This document shows, in pieces, positions 19,443 through 26,929 of a stretch of DNA of 48,233 nucleotides. The translations under genes and the position numbers were made by a program. The DNA comes from Xanthobacteraceae bacterium. GTDB lineage: Bacteria > Pseudomonadota > Alphaproteobacteria > Rhizobiales > Xanthobacteraceae. Position 1 is the stretch's first letter, and every line of letters starts with the position of its first letter. The notes beneath the pieces are model-generated. The model saw only the letters and a program-made list of their open reading frames with translations. It was not told the DNA's origin and ran no database searches. The stretch is taken from positions 1-48,233 of the forward strand of contig JALHRD010000036.1 in assembly GCA_022841625.1 (NCBI GenBank). The letters run 5' to 3'.

Positions 19443-19937
19443 TCAACGCATCGGCACGACGACTTTACGATTCTCGCCGAGATTGGGTTTCTCGCCGGTC
19501 CATGCCACCTTGGCGAATTCGAAAGCCACGCCCGCCGCACTCGACGGCCCGTCCCATAGTTCGGCCATGATCGGCTCTACGCGAAGCAGGCGAACATTCG
19601 GATCGCCCGGCCCGCCCATCAACCAGATGTCGTCGGTCTTGTTCCAGATTTCGTTCGCCTTAACAGTGTCGCGCACCACGGAAGCGCGGCCGGTGATGGA
19701 GAGATAAGCGCGAGCGGCCTCATCGTAGAAGACGAGCCCGATGTCATGGGCCGCGTCGATCTCGTCGTCCTTGGCGCCGCGCACATCGGTCACGAACCAA
19801 ATGATGCCGGCGTCGCGGTCGGCCCGCGCTTCCAATGGCCGCGCGCGCAGGCCGCCGGCAAATCGCGTCGTTAGCATGCCAACGGGCGCTTTCTCGATAA
19901 TATCCCAAACACGGGAGATGGGGTTCTGCTTCGTCAT
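19443..19937 (-). CDS. Pyridoxamine 5'-phosphate oxidase family protein (general stress protein 26-like)
   Basis: 164 aa with a split-barrel flavin-binding fold. It starts ISRVWDIIEKAPVGMLTT; then come IIWFVTDVRGAKDDEI, VFYDEAARAYLSITGRASVV and IWLMGGPGDPNVRLLRV. Members bind FMN or F420 and are often stress-induced; the substrate is unknown. It lies 27 bases after a small secreted-protein gene and upstream of the 37-aa membrane protein gene, forming a probable three-gene operon. Confidence 0.9.
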   Translation of the reverse strand: MTKQNPISRVWDIIEKAPVGMLTTRFAGGLRARPLEARADRDAGIIWFVTDVRGAKDDEIDAAHDIGLVFYDEAARAYLSITGRASVVRDTVKANEIWNKTDDIWLMGGPGDPNVRLLRVEPIMAELWDGPSSAAGVAFEFAKVAWTGEKPNLGENRKVVVPMR

Positions 19938-19964
19938 ATGAACAGAGTTCCTTACATAGTGAGT

Positions 19965-20249
19965 TCAGCCGTTGGGTTTTCCGGCGATGGGAGCGTTCGT
20001 TTCCGGCGGACAATCGTCGCGCACCTCGACGGACTGACCATGGCGCTGCACGGTCGGCGCAGCGGAGGAAGTCTCCCCGCCGACAGACGGCAGAATGATG
20101 CTTTTCTCAGCGGCCTGAGAGTCCCAGGCGGGTGAGCCGTTGGAAGGTGGATGGCAGTTAAGCATTGGCTTTGGCGCACCGTCCTGCGCTGATGCCAATC
20201 CGCTCAACATCAGCGTCGTCGCTGCTGCAAGCACAAATAATTCCGTCAT
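19965..20249 (-). CDS. Small secreted hypothetical protein (94 aa)
   Basis: A signal peptide (MTELFVLAAATTLMLSGLAS, cleavage near ASAQ) precedes a low-complexity mature part with two cysteines (LNCHPP, DDCPP). ATG 20249 has AGGAGAAC about 8 bases upstream. It is not assignable to a family. It heads the probable operon with the pyridoxamine oxidase-like gene. About 90 bases upstream is one copy of a repeated promoter-like element. Confidence 0.7.
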   Translation of the reverse strand: MTELFVLAAATTLMLSGLASAQDGAPKPMLNCHPPSNGSPAWDSQAAEKSIILPSVGGETSSAAPTVQRHGQSVEVRDDCPPETNAPIAGKPNG

Positions 20250-20335
20250 CGCTAAAGTTCTCCTCAAATTTTCGGATTGCGAGGCGAGGCCGGAACGACC
20301 TCCGTGCTTCTCGAATACGGGGGCGCTCGGTAGCC

Positions 20336-20383
20336 AACTCAAAAATCCCGCTTTGGTTCCGGAGCACTGCAAACAAAATTGGA
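20336..20383 (-). repeat. Promoter-like repeated element, copy 1
   Basis: It shares about 48 bases with 21065-21111, including the identical core TCCCGCTTTGGTTCCGGA. On the minus strand it reads GGAAC (20356-20360), 16 bases, AGTT (20336-20339), one base off the EcfG promoter pattern. It lies upstream of the 94-aa secreted protein gene. Confidence 0.6.
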
Positions 20384-20496
20384 ATGAAGACCGCCACTCG
20401 CCGCCACGACGGTCGAACATGGCGTTTCTAGGCCTTCATTGGTCTATTTTCCGAGTCGCACGTCTTCCCTCAGCCGCTCAACTGCGTGACAGTTAC

Positions 20497-20529
20497 GCGG
20501 CACCCGCCACAAAAAGTGGCGGGTGCCGC
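20497..20529. terminator. Strong hairpin after the 90-aa secreted protein gene
   Basis: GCGGCACCCGCCAC, loop AAAAA, GTGGCGGGTGCCGC: a perfect 14-bp stem 15 bases beyond the stop of the minus-strand gene. No T-tract follows on the minus strand, so it may act as an mRNA 3' stabiliser rather than an intrinsic terminator. Confidence 0.7.
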
Positions 20530-20543
20530 TATCTTTCCTCGGC

Positions 20544-20816
20544 TTACTCAACCATGCCCATGGCTTTTTTCATTTGCATCATGCAGCCCTGCATATCCTT
20601 CTTCGCCATCATGCCCTTGGCCATGTCCATCTCCTTCATGGCCGCTGCCCTCTTGGTGGCGTCTTTCATCTTCATCATGGCATCGCTCGCTTTCTGCATG
20701 CTTGCCTCGGAGCAGTCCATGCTCGTCGTGGCACCGGGGGGTTGCGCAAGAGCTGGGACAGCAGCAAACAACGCGGCGGAGAGAGCGACACAAGCCAGCG
20801 GATGGATCGTTTTCAT
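20544..20816 (-). CDS. Small secreted Met/Lys-rich protein (90 aa)
   Basis: A signal peptide (LACVALSAALFAAVPALAQ) is followed by a helical mature protein rich in Met, Lys and Asp (SDAMMKMKDATKRAAAMKEM) with two cysteines. ATG 20816 follows AGGAGGA at 8 bases. Met/Lys repeats of this kind occur in small periplasmic proteins of Bradyrhizobium relatives. Metal or redox buffering is conceivable but unsupported. Confidence 0.75.
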   Translation of the reverse strand: MKTIHPLACVALSAALFAAVPALAQPPGATTSMDCSEASMQKASDAMMKMKDATKRAAAMKEMDMAKGMMAKKDMQGCMMQMKKAMGMVE

Positions 20817-20997
20817 TGGTGATTCCTCCTGAGGATTATTTCTGATCGAATGATCAGAGATCAACTAAGGCGACATACAAATGCTAGAAGCTTTGGCAAC
20901 GGTGCGTCTGTATAAAATTGACCACTAATTTTCTTCGCTTCGAACGGCCTCAATGCGAAATCCCGGACTCCACTCCCCCACCAGCGCTGTTTTCATA

Positions 20998-21044
20998 TTC
21001 AACGCCGTTCAACGCCGGGGTGTGATGCGAATGTGTGATGCGAG
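20998..21044. repeat. Two adjacent short tandem repeats
   Basis: TTCAACGCCG is repeated exactly (20998-21007, 21008-21017). It is followed by a 13-bp unit GTGTGATGCGAAT repeated imperfectly (21020-21032, 21033-21044). The region is noncoding, upstream of the 90-aa protein gene. Confidence 0.85.
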
Positions 21045-21064
21045 TTCTTGGGTGGCATGCCAGT

Positions 21065-21111
21065 AACTCAGAAGTCCCGCTTTGGTTCCGGAAACCCGCA
21101 AAAAAATTGGA
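21065..21111 (-). repeat. Promoter-like repeated element, copy 2
   Basis: Second copy of the element at 20336-20383. The minus strand shows GGAAC (21085-21089), 16 bases, AGTT (21065-21068). It lies 250 bases upstream of the 90-aa secreted protein gene and close behind the stop of the DsbA-like gene. Confidence 0.6.
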
Positions 21112-21125
21112 TCAACAGGCTGTGA

Positions 21126-21818
21126 TCAACACCAGCTGGCTTGGTCGCCACCGGGCACACGCAATAATTCCTGAATATTTGCTTCGATGATCCGGAAGCC
21201 GACATCCCCGTAAAGCTTCTGGCGTCCCTCGTTCAATACGAAGCTTGGACTGCCTTCGATGCGCATCTTGTCAGCCTCTTGGTAGTCCGCAGCCAACCTG
21301 GCAAATGCGGTTCCATCGTGAATGCTTTTTTCAATCGCGCTTATATCAACGCCGAGAGCTTCGGCCAGTTCGCATTGAACGTCCCAACGCGCGACGTTGC
21401 GGCAATCCCGGAAAAACCCACAACGGAATGCCCACATCACCTTATCGAAAATTGATGCCGCCGATCCGCTTTGGCCTTCTTCCCCTCGTCCCTGCTGCCA
21501 ATGCTGGACCGCCGTCATAAACAAATGCGCGCTTGCCGACGTTGGCGAGCGTACTTTCAGCCAGATTTCCGGATGGACTTCGATATGCGGAAACTGTTGC
21601 GCCACTTTTCGCAAATGTAAATTGAACCCGGCATATTCACCCTTGTCTCGCCAAGTCGAAGCAATCTTGCGGGCGGTATCGCCAAAGACGGAGCAGAACC
21701 GATAATCCAATCGAACCGTGTCGCCGAATTTCTCTTTGACCGCATCGATACGAGCCTGCGCGGCATATGCCCAAATGCACAATACGTCTGAAAAGTAAGA
21801 AACCTGGACGACGCTCAT
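21126..21818 (-). CDS. DsbA-family thioredoxin-fold protein with a single active-site cysteine
   Basis: 230 aa. The thioredoxin-fold start VSYFSDVLCIWAYAAQARID corresponds to the CPWC site of FrnE/DsbA-like proteins, but here reads C-I-W-A with only one cysteine. The cis-proline loop is GSPSFVLNEGRQKLYG. There is no signal peptide, so it acts in the cytoplasm. The monothiol site resembles 2-hydroxychromene-2-carboxylate isomerase or GST-kappa relatives more than an oxidoreductase. The ATG overlaps the stop of a 37-codon ORF (ATGA). Confidence 0.85.
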   Translation of the reverse strand: MSVVQVSYFSDVLCIWAYAAQARIDAVKEKFGDTVRLDYRFCSVFGDTARKIASTWRDKGEYAGFNLHLRKVAQQFPHIEVHPEIWLKVRSPTSASAHLFMTAVQHWQQGRGEEGQSGSAASIFDKVMWAFRCGFFRDCRNVARWDVQCELAEALGVDISAIEKSIHDGTAFARLAADYQEADKMRIEGSPSFVLNEGRQKLYGDVGFRIIEANIQELLRVPGGDQASWC

Positions 21819-21928
21819 CTGATCGGCCCTTCACACGGGCTCCCTTCGGTCTCCGCTGGCTGATAAACCGGGGCCATGACTGTCGCCACCGCGCCGCCGA
21901 TAAGGATGATGAATTCTCGCCGTCTCAT
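21815..21928 (-). CDS. 37-aa leader-like ORF, remnant of a binding-protein signal sequence
   Basis: It begins MRRREFIILIGGAVATVMAP, the typical start of the Tat-type signal peptide of Bradyrhizobium ABC substrate-binding proteins, then ends after 37 codons. Its TGA overlaps the ATG of the DsbA-like gene (ATGA), and GGTGGG lies upstream. Either it is a truncated gene that now serves as a translated leader, or it is a chance survivor. No membrane or secretion role can be claimed. Confidence 0.55.
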   Translation of the reverse strand: MRRREFIILIGGAVATVMAPVYQPAETEGSPCEGPIR

Positions 21929-22058
21929 TATACCCACCAAGGTTTGGATTTCGCCGGGTCCACCAGAAAAACTACCACATCAAGCCCTGGACTTGTGTGC
22001 CCTGGAATGGGCAAAGATCCCACTGCGTATCGCTTCGGTCTTGAGTTCCGCCCTGGGT

Positions 22059-22100
22059 CACTGAACGAACCCACTCGCGCGGGAGCGGGTTCGTTCAGTG
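22059..22100. terminator. Long inverted repeat between the DsbA-like and hypothetical genes
   Basis: CACTGAACGAACCCACTC (22059-22076), six-base loop, GAGCGGGTTCGTTCAGTG (22083-22100): 18-bp arms with one mismatch. It stands alone in a gap of about 380 bp, some 200 bases beyond the stop of the 262-aa gene, and has no T-tract. Confidence 0.6.
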
Positions 22101-22306
22101 CTCCGAAAGCGGCGTCATAACGGACATGCCAGCACTTCACGATCGAGCTACGATCGATCAGTCCACGACGCGTCGGCGCAAGCTGAGCCGCCGGGACTAT
22201 CCCGAGCGAAGGTCCAGTGCGGGAACTTTCGACGCATCGGCCGGTCCGCAACCCGGGAACCATTCCACGCCCGGCGTTCGCGACGATGTCCGCATTGGCA
22301 TTGGCA

Positions 22307-23095
22307 TCAATTGAGTTGCCGGATGGCTCCAAAACCTAAAGTCTCGTCATGCTTGGCGCGAAAAATCATCTCCTCCGGCTTCGCGTTGCGATTAAGGGCG
22401 TGCGATCGAATCTGGTCGATTGCAAGAGCGAAGTAATTGTTGGGTGCGGGTGGCAGGCTCCCAAGCCGATTCTTGACCGCATCGAATTGACCGAGCAATC
22501 GATCGAGCTCAGCAGCGATAATCGAGGCAACCCACCAATCTTCCGAGCGACTGGAATCGCTTTTTACGAAAGCGTCAAACTTTTCAATTGCGAGGGCCCG
22601 ATATAGTTGAACCAATGCGGGTTTATCTGACTCGGCTTCCCAGCTTGCTTCTAGATACAGGTTGCCAAGATCGAAGTTATTGTCTTCCAAGCGCTCTTTC
22701 ACATAGGCGACCATATAGCGGTCCGTGTGTTCGCTTCTTGCTTGACGGTACTCGGCGGTCAGTACAATGGCCTTGATCGCCGTAAGTTCGCGGACTGAGA
22801 ACTCATTTTCGTACATAACGAACCCATTTTCGGGACACACTGGAAGCGGATTTGGCGCCGTCAGTGATCCGAGCGGCTTGGAATCGAGGCGGGTGCCTTG
22901 CTGGTAAAACGAACCAACCATTGTGGCCATGAATTGTTTGCCGTCGATTGGGCAAGCCACTTGCGCTTGGAATCTTGTAAGTGCGCTCGCCCCTTGCGTC
23001 GCCAATCCTAGGCTTGCCGCCATGGAAATGACGACGAGAACCGCCTTGGTGGGGTGGCGCATTGGACCGTTCGATAAAGTCGTCGGCGAAGCCAT
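22307..23095 (-). CDS. Secreted hypothetical protein with a CPIDGKQF motif
   Basis: 262 aa from ATG 23095 (AAGGA 7 bases upstream; a TTG at 23101 is also in frame). The signal peptide is AVLVVISMAASLGLATQGASA. The mature protein starts with CPIDGKQF, a cysteine motif that recurs as PVCPENGFVMYE, suggesting a small metal-binding or disulfide unit. A helical part follows (ELTAIKAIVLTAEYRQAR) reminiscent of TPR-like proteins. It resembles DUF2225-type architecture loosely; no function is assigned. Confidence 0.75.
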   Translation of the reverse strand: MASPTTLSNGPMRHPTKAVLVVISMAASLGLATQGASALTRFQAQVACPIDGKQFMATMVGSFYQQGTRLDSKPLGSLTAPNPLPVCPENGFVMYENEFSVRELTAIKAIVLTAEYRQARSEHTDRYMVAYVKERLEDNNFDLGNLYLEASWEAESDKPALVQLYRALAIEKFDAFVKSDSSRSEDWWVASIIAAELDRLLGQFDAVKNRLGSLPPAPNNYFALAIDQIRSHALNRNAKPEEMIFRAKHDETLGFGAIRQLN

Positions 23096-23112
23096 GATCA
23101 ATTCCTTAATCT

Positions 23113-23142
23113 GAACTACGTAGCTTTGAACTACGTAGCTTT
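23113..23142. repeat. 15-bp perfect tandem duplication
   Basis: GAACTACGTAGCTTT occurs twice head to tail. Each copy holds the 8-bp palindrome CTACGTAG. It lies 18 bases upstream of the start of the 262-aa secreted protein gene, in its leader or promoter. Confidence 0.92.
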
Positions 23143-23219
23143 GTGCTTCAATGACTAGGGTCGCGACTCATGTCATGTCCCAGTAAGCAGCCAGCCTGCT
23201 TTGCGCCGCACGCCATTGG

Positions 23220-23525
23220 CTACCAACGCTTTCCCCAATTTCCGCGCCAACCACCTCGCGATCCGGCGCTACCACGAACGAACCTGATGATTAACAACAG
23301 GATCAACGCGCCGATCGTGGCATTGATGATCGCCGCGACGATGCCGGCGCCAAGGCTAATGCCGAGTTGAGGAAGCAGCCAACTACCGATAAGGGCGCCG
23401 ATGATTCCGATGATGATGTCACCGACAATCCCAAATCCGGTGCCTTGCACGACTTGGCCAGCCAGCCATCCAGCAATGAGGCCAACCACCAAAATAATCA
23501 GCAGACTTTCACCCGACATGTACAT
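23220..23525 (-). CDS. GlsB/YeaQ/YmgE family stress response membrane protein
   Basis: 101 aa with three hydrophobic spans and the family signature GWLAGQVVQGTGFGIVGDII, then GIIGALIGSWLLPQLGI. The tail is Arg/Gly/Trp-rich (GWRGNWGKRW). Members are small inner-membrane proteins induced in stress or stationary phase with no defined biochemical role. ATG 23525 has GGAGGA 7 bases upstream. No EcfG promoter is visible upstream. A second member lies at 32293. Confidence 0.92.
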   Translation of the reverse strand: MYMSGESLLIILVVGLIAGWLAGQVVQGTGFGIVGDIIIGIIGALIGSWLLPQLGISLGAGIVAAIINATIGALILLLIIRFVRGSAGSRGGWRGNWGKRW

Positions 23526-23612
23526 CTTGATATCCTCCGTTCGACTATGCTGCGCTTATGCAAAAGTGAAAAACCTTCTCACATCACCAATGACCGAAGC
23601 TTCACAAACGAG

Positions 23613-23637
23613 CCCACCGGGTTTCACGCCCGGCGGG
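23613..23637 (-). terminator. Terminator hairpin behind the Tyr/Asn-repeat protein gene
   Basis: On the minus strand CCCGCCGGG, loop CGTGAAA, CCCGGTGGG, followed by CTCGTTTGTG. It is 33 bases past the stop of the gene at 23670-24008. Confidence 0.6.
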
Positions 23638-23669
23638 TCTGAACTTCAGTTTCAACATGATGTCTGTGG

Positions 23670-24008
23670 CTAGTAGATCCCGAAGCCGAACGGGCCGACG
23701 CCAATGCCCACACTCGGCCGGTCATAGCCGCGATGGCGCCGCTCACCATAGTAACCGTTGTTGTAATAGCCATTGTTGTAATAGCCATTGTTGTAGTGCC
23801 GCGGCGCGACATAGCGCTGTGTCTGGCGGTAGGCGCGGCGATTCGTGTTGTAGCATCGTCCATACTGGTCGCAGACGACGCGAACATCCCGCACGTGGCT
23901 TTCGCCCAGTGCAGCGGACATGTTGTTGAACGGCATGGCGGAGGCACTGCCAATCGAGATCGCGCCAATCGCTGCCGCCGCAAGCAAAGTCAGGGTGACA
24001 CTTTTCAT
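23670..24008 (-). CDS. Small secreted protein with YNNG repeats
   Basis: 112 aa. A signal peptide (TLLAAAAIGAISIGSASA) leads to a mature part with VRVVCDQYGRCYNTNRR, then three tandem NNGYY units encoded by 18-bp DNA repeats (about 23760-23800), and a Gly-rich end (SVGIGVGPFGFGIY). ATG 24008 follows GGAGGA. Similar short Tyr/Gly/Asn-rich secreted proteins are frequent in Bradyrhizobium relatives. A perfect EcfG promoter stands upstream (24088-24112), so it is a likely GSR target. Confidence 0.82.
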   Translation of the reverse strand: MKSVTLTLLAAAAIGAISIGSASAMPFNNMSAALGESHVRDVRVVCDQYGRCYNTNRRAYRQTQRYVAPRHYNNGYYNNGYYNNGYYGERRHRGYDRPSVGIGVGPFGFGIY

Positions 24009-24087
24009 AGTCGATCCTCCGGTACATTTGCAAAAGACTGCTACAAACGTTTTCAATTCAAATCGTTGCACAGTCGGTATGTAGGGA

Positions 24088-24112
24088 AACGCAGCTGCGC
24101 CCCATTTGTTCC
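24088..24112 (-). promoter_or_regulatory. EcfG-type promoter of the YNNG-repeat protein gene
   Basis: Minus strand: GGAAC (24108-24112), 16 bases, CGTT (24088-24091). This is an exact match to the GSR consensus, about 80 bases before the start codon. Confidence 0.82.
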
Positions 24113-24494
24113 AAATCGATGAAGTGACAGAATGAGAGGGGCGCGCGTTCGTTTTGATCTGATGAAATTGCCACTCGCGACGGGCGTAACAGGCAATGCC
24201 CACGACCGGTGCGGTCGTGCCTACCGGTCGGCCGAAAGTGCTAGCGCGCCGACTTCAGCAATTACTTTGTTTAAGCCGACGATCGGAAAAAAGTGCACAG
24301 GAAGCTTGGAACCAAGGCGTGCCATTCGAGTTATCATGGCAACCGGCCTAGCCCCCCCCCCCCCCCGCTCGGGCCGGCCTTGATGGGCGTAGTCGCGTTA
24401 GCGACTGCGCCCATCCTTTGTTCCCGTGAGCGATAGCGACAGTCATGCAAACGGCTTGGCTATGCTTCGATTTCACAATTCACAAAGACGATTT
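24113..24494. other. Gene-free gap with poly-C run and hairpin
   Basis: No coding frame is credible. The gap holds a run of 15 C (24352-24366) and the inverted repeat at 24383-24414. Confidence 0.55.
24383..24414. terminator. Hairpin downstream of the HWE kinase gene
   Basis: ATGGGCGTAGTCGC, loop GTTA, GCGACTGCGCCCAT: a 14-bp stem with one G-U pair. It lies 80 bases past the stop of the minus-strand phyR-kinase operon. No T-tract. Confidence 0.5.
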
Positions 24495-25970
24495 TCAGCG
24501 GATGACCGCTAGCTGCTCCTGGGGTAGTAGGACTTTGCAACTCACACCTTCGGCTGGGAACGCCAAGTCGACCTTGGTATCGAGCCCACGACTGAGATAG
24601 CGCTCGATAACCATGCTTCCAAATCCGCGATGCGCGGGCACTTTCACGGCGGGGCCGCCGCTTTCGACCCAATTTAGCTCGACCCCATTGCTGTCTGCCT
24701 CAGGCAGCCGGTGCCATGCAATGGACACCCGACCCTCAGGCACCGATAGAGCGCCGTATTTGGCGGCGTTGGTGGCGAGTTCGTGCAAGGCAAAGCCTAG
24801 ATTTTGCGCCGCGTCAGGCTTGAGCAACACGATTGGGCCTTCAACGGAAACCTGGGATTCGAATCGATCGAGATATGGACCAAGCTGCAAATGCACCAAA
24901 TCGGCAAGCGAGGCACTTTGCCATTGCTCATTGACCAGGACGTCATGCGAAGTCGAGAGCGCCAGCAGGCGCGCGTTGAACTTTTCGAGAAAGCTCTCCG
25001 TTGAGCCCGAGTAGTGCGCGGTTTGTCGCGCCATCGCCTGGATTACGGCGAGCAGGTTTTTCGAGCGATGGGTGAGCTCCCGCATCAAGAAGTGCAATTT
25101 GGCCTCAACCTCCTTGCGCTCCGTGATATCGCGCGCTGCGGCGAACACACCCTGCAGCGCGCTGCCCCGATCATAAAAGGTGGTCGCGTTGTAGGACACC
25201 ACCGTTTCCTTGCCGTCGCGGGCGCGCGCCGTCAATTCATAGTCGGTGACCTTCTTTTCGCTCAGCACGCGCTTGATTCCCGCTTCGGCCCGCTCCGGAT
25301 CGGTGAAAAAGTTCTTGAACGGCGCGCCGATCAATTCGTCGCGCGTGCAGCCGGTAAGCGACTCCATCTGTGTGTTGACGTCCGTGATGATGCCGGAGGG
25401 GTCGGTGGTCATCAGCGCGTCGATGTTGGATTCGATTAGTGATCGGGTATAGAATTGCTGGTCGCGCAGGCGCTGATCGAGCTTTTTTTGCTCGGCTTCG
25501 ACCTGCTTGCGCGCGGTGTTGTCGGTGCCAATCAACAGATAACCGATGATGGCCTCTTGGGCGTCGCGCAGCGCCGTCACCGACACCACCGCCGGGAACC
25601 GGCTGCCATCCTTGCGGATGTAAGTCAGCTCGTAGATGTCCTCGATTCCGCGCGAAGCCTTGAACACCAGGGCCTCGAAGCCCGGCGTGATCAGGGTTTC
25701 GAGTTCGGCGCTGAGCGCTTTAGCGCGCGCGATTACTTCCCGCGGATCGGAAATATCGGCAGGCGTGATCTTGTTCATCACTTCGGCGGCGGTGTAGCCA
25801 AGCATGCGCTCGGCGCCGACATTGAAGATTTGAATGATGCCCTTAGCGTCGGTTGCGATGCTTGAGAAATTGGCGCTATTGAAGATCGCGCGCTGCAGGG
25901 CTTCTGTCTTAAGCGGCTCCGTTTCCTCAAGCTTGCGAGCCGTCACGTTCTTTACATCAGCCGCAATCAC
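24495..25970 (-). CDS. PAS-domain HWE-family sensor histidine kinase
   Basis: 491 aa, with no membrane span, so a cytoplasmic sensor. Two or more PAS domains lie at about residues 25-290 (IIQIFNVGAERMLGYTAAEV; RDITERK between PAS and kinase). The HWE kinase part follows at about 300-490. The phospho-accepting His is in RELTHRSKNLLAVIQ, the N box is HELATNAAKYGAL, and the HWE-typical W-x-E is in LNWVESGGP. Its ATG overlaps the phyR stop (ATGA). HWE/HisKA2 kinases are the class known to phosphorylate PhyR, so this is the likely partner (inference). Confidence 0.93.
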   Translation of the reverse strand: MIAADVKNVTARKLEETEPLKTEALQRAIFNSANFSSIATDAKGIIQIFNVGAERMLGYTAAEVMNKITPADISDPREVIARAKALSAELETLITPGFEALVFKASRGIEDIYELTYIRKDGSRFPAVVSVTALRDAQEAIIGYLLIGTDNTARKQVEAEQKKLDQRLRDQQFYTRSLIESNIDALMTTDPSGIITDVNTQMESLTGCTRDELIGAPFKNFFTDPERAEAGIKRVLSEKKVTDYELTARARDGKETVVSYNATTFYDRGSALQGVFAAARDITERKEVEAKLHFLMRELTHRSKNLLAVIQAMARQTAHYSGSTESFLEKFNARLLALSTSHDVLVNEQWQSASLADLVHLQLGPYLDRFESQVSVEGPIVLLKPDAAQNLGFALHELATNAAKYGALSVPEGRVSIAWHRLPEADSNGVELNWVESGGPAVKVPAHRGFGSMVIERYLSRGLDTKVDLAFPAEGVSCKVLLPQEQLAVIR

Positions 25971-26767
25971 GCCGACACACGGCTTTTACGCTGCCGTGCG
26001 TTGCGTCCAAAGAAAAGCGCCTGGCTTGCGATTGCAGATACCATCGCCGGCTGGAACGGTTTCGAAATCAGGAAGGTCGGCTCAGGGCGTTCTCCAGTCA
26101 GGAGGCGCTCAGGATAGGCGGTAATGAAAATGACCGGAACTTCGAAGGAGCGCAGCAGCTCGTGCACGGCATCCAGACCGGAGCTTCCATCCGCAAGCTG
26201 AATATCAGCTAGAATGAGGCCTGGTGTTTTCGCTTTCGCGAGCTTGATCGCCTCGGCGTGAGTTCTCGCCACGCCGATCACTTGGTGACCGAGATCCTTG
26301 ACCAACGCTTCGAGGTCGAGCGCGATGAACGCCTCATCCTCAATAATCAGCACATCGGTCGCGATTTCGGCGGCAAGCTCGCGCCCGGCCTCCTCGACCA
26401 AGTGTCGCAATTCCGCAACGTCACAGTCCAGAATGCGCGCCGCCGCCTCTTCTCGGAATCCTTCAAGCGCAACGAGCAGGAAGGCCTGACGCGGTAACGG
26501 GGTCAAATTGGCGATCTTTTGTTCGGGCAGGCTGGCTTCATCGAAGCCCACTGCCGTTCCGTTGAGCGAAATCGAGTTCCAAAGCTTGGTGAACAGCCGG
26601 AACAAAGCGACCCGCGTATCGTTATCATCAAGAACCGACTGGTCCTGGATCAGGGCTTCCAATGTGGCAACGACATAGGCGTCTGCGGATGCCTGATGAC
26701 CCGTCAGCGCCCGTGCGTAGCGTCGCAGGATTGGCAAATACTGTTCAACCCGTTCCGATTTTGACAC
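25967..26767 (-). CDS. phyR: Anti-anti-sigma response regulator PhyR
   Basis: 266 aa. The N-terminal sigma-factor-like domain (residues about 1-130: YLPILRRYARALTGHQASAD, LTPLPRQAFLLVALEGF) is joined to a C-terminal receiver (about 138-258: VLIIEDEAFIALDLEAL, phospho-acceptor Asp in LILADIQLADG, Lys in LISKPFQP). In the known mechanism, phosphorylated PhyR binds NepR and frees EcfG. It is divergent from nepR-ecfG and cotranscribed with an HWE kinase. It has its own EcfG promoter (26804-26828), implying positive autoregulation. Confidence 0.97.
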   Translation of the reverse strand: MSKSERVEQYLPILRRYARALTGHQASADAYVVATLEALIQDQSVLDDNDTRVALFRLFTKLWNSISLNGTAVGFDEASLPEQKIANLTPLPRQAFLLVALEGFREEAAARILDCDVAELRHLVEEAGRELAAEIATDVLIIEDEAFIALDLEALVKDLGHQVIGVARTHAEAIKLAKAKTPGLILADIQLADGSSGLDAVHELLRSFEVPVIFITAYPERLLTGERPEPTFLISKPFQPAMVSAIASQALFFGRNARQRKSRVSA

Positions 26768-26803
26768 GAATCCTCCCCTCAGGAAAAAGTGAGCTACTTA
26801 TAG

Positions 26804-26828
26804 AACGCCTGAAACCAGAAAAAGTTCC
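26804..26828 (-). promoter_or_regulatory. EcfG-type promoter of phyR
   Basis: Minus strand: GGAAC (26824-26828), 16 bases, CGTT (26804-26807). Exact consensus, 37 bases before the phyR start. Confidence 0.88.
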
Positions 26829-26840
26829 GCGCCGATTGAG

Positions 26841-26865
26841 GGAACTATTGTCCGGGTTCTCCGTT
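26841..26865 (+). promoter_or_regulatory. EcfG-type promoter of nepR-ecfG
   Basis: GGAAC (26841-26845), 16 bases, CGTT (26862-26865). Exact consensus, 65 bases before the nepR ATG. Its -35 box lies only 12 bases from the -35 box of the divergent phyR promoter. Confidence 0.88.
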
Positions 26866-26929
26866 ATAGTCGTACGCTAAAAGTGTGCAGATTGACGAAT
26901 TTGCATGGTTTATCAAAGGATTAATCCAA

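Noticed and set aside
22251-22274. GGAAC...CGTT pair upstream of nothing obvious
   Set aside because: Spacing is 14 bases, outside the 16-17 of EcfG promoters, and no gene follows on the plus strand.
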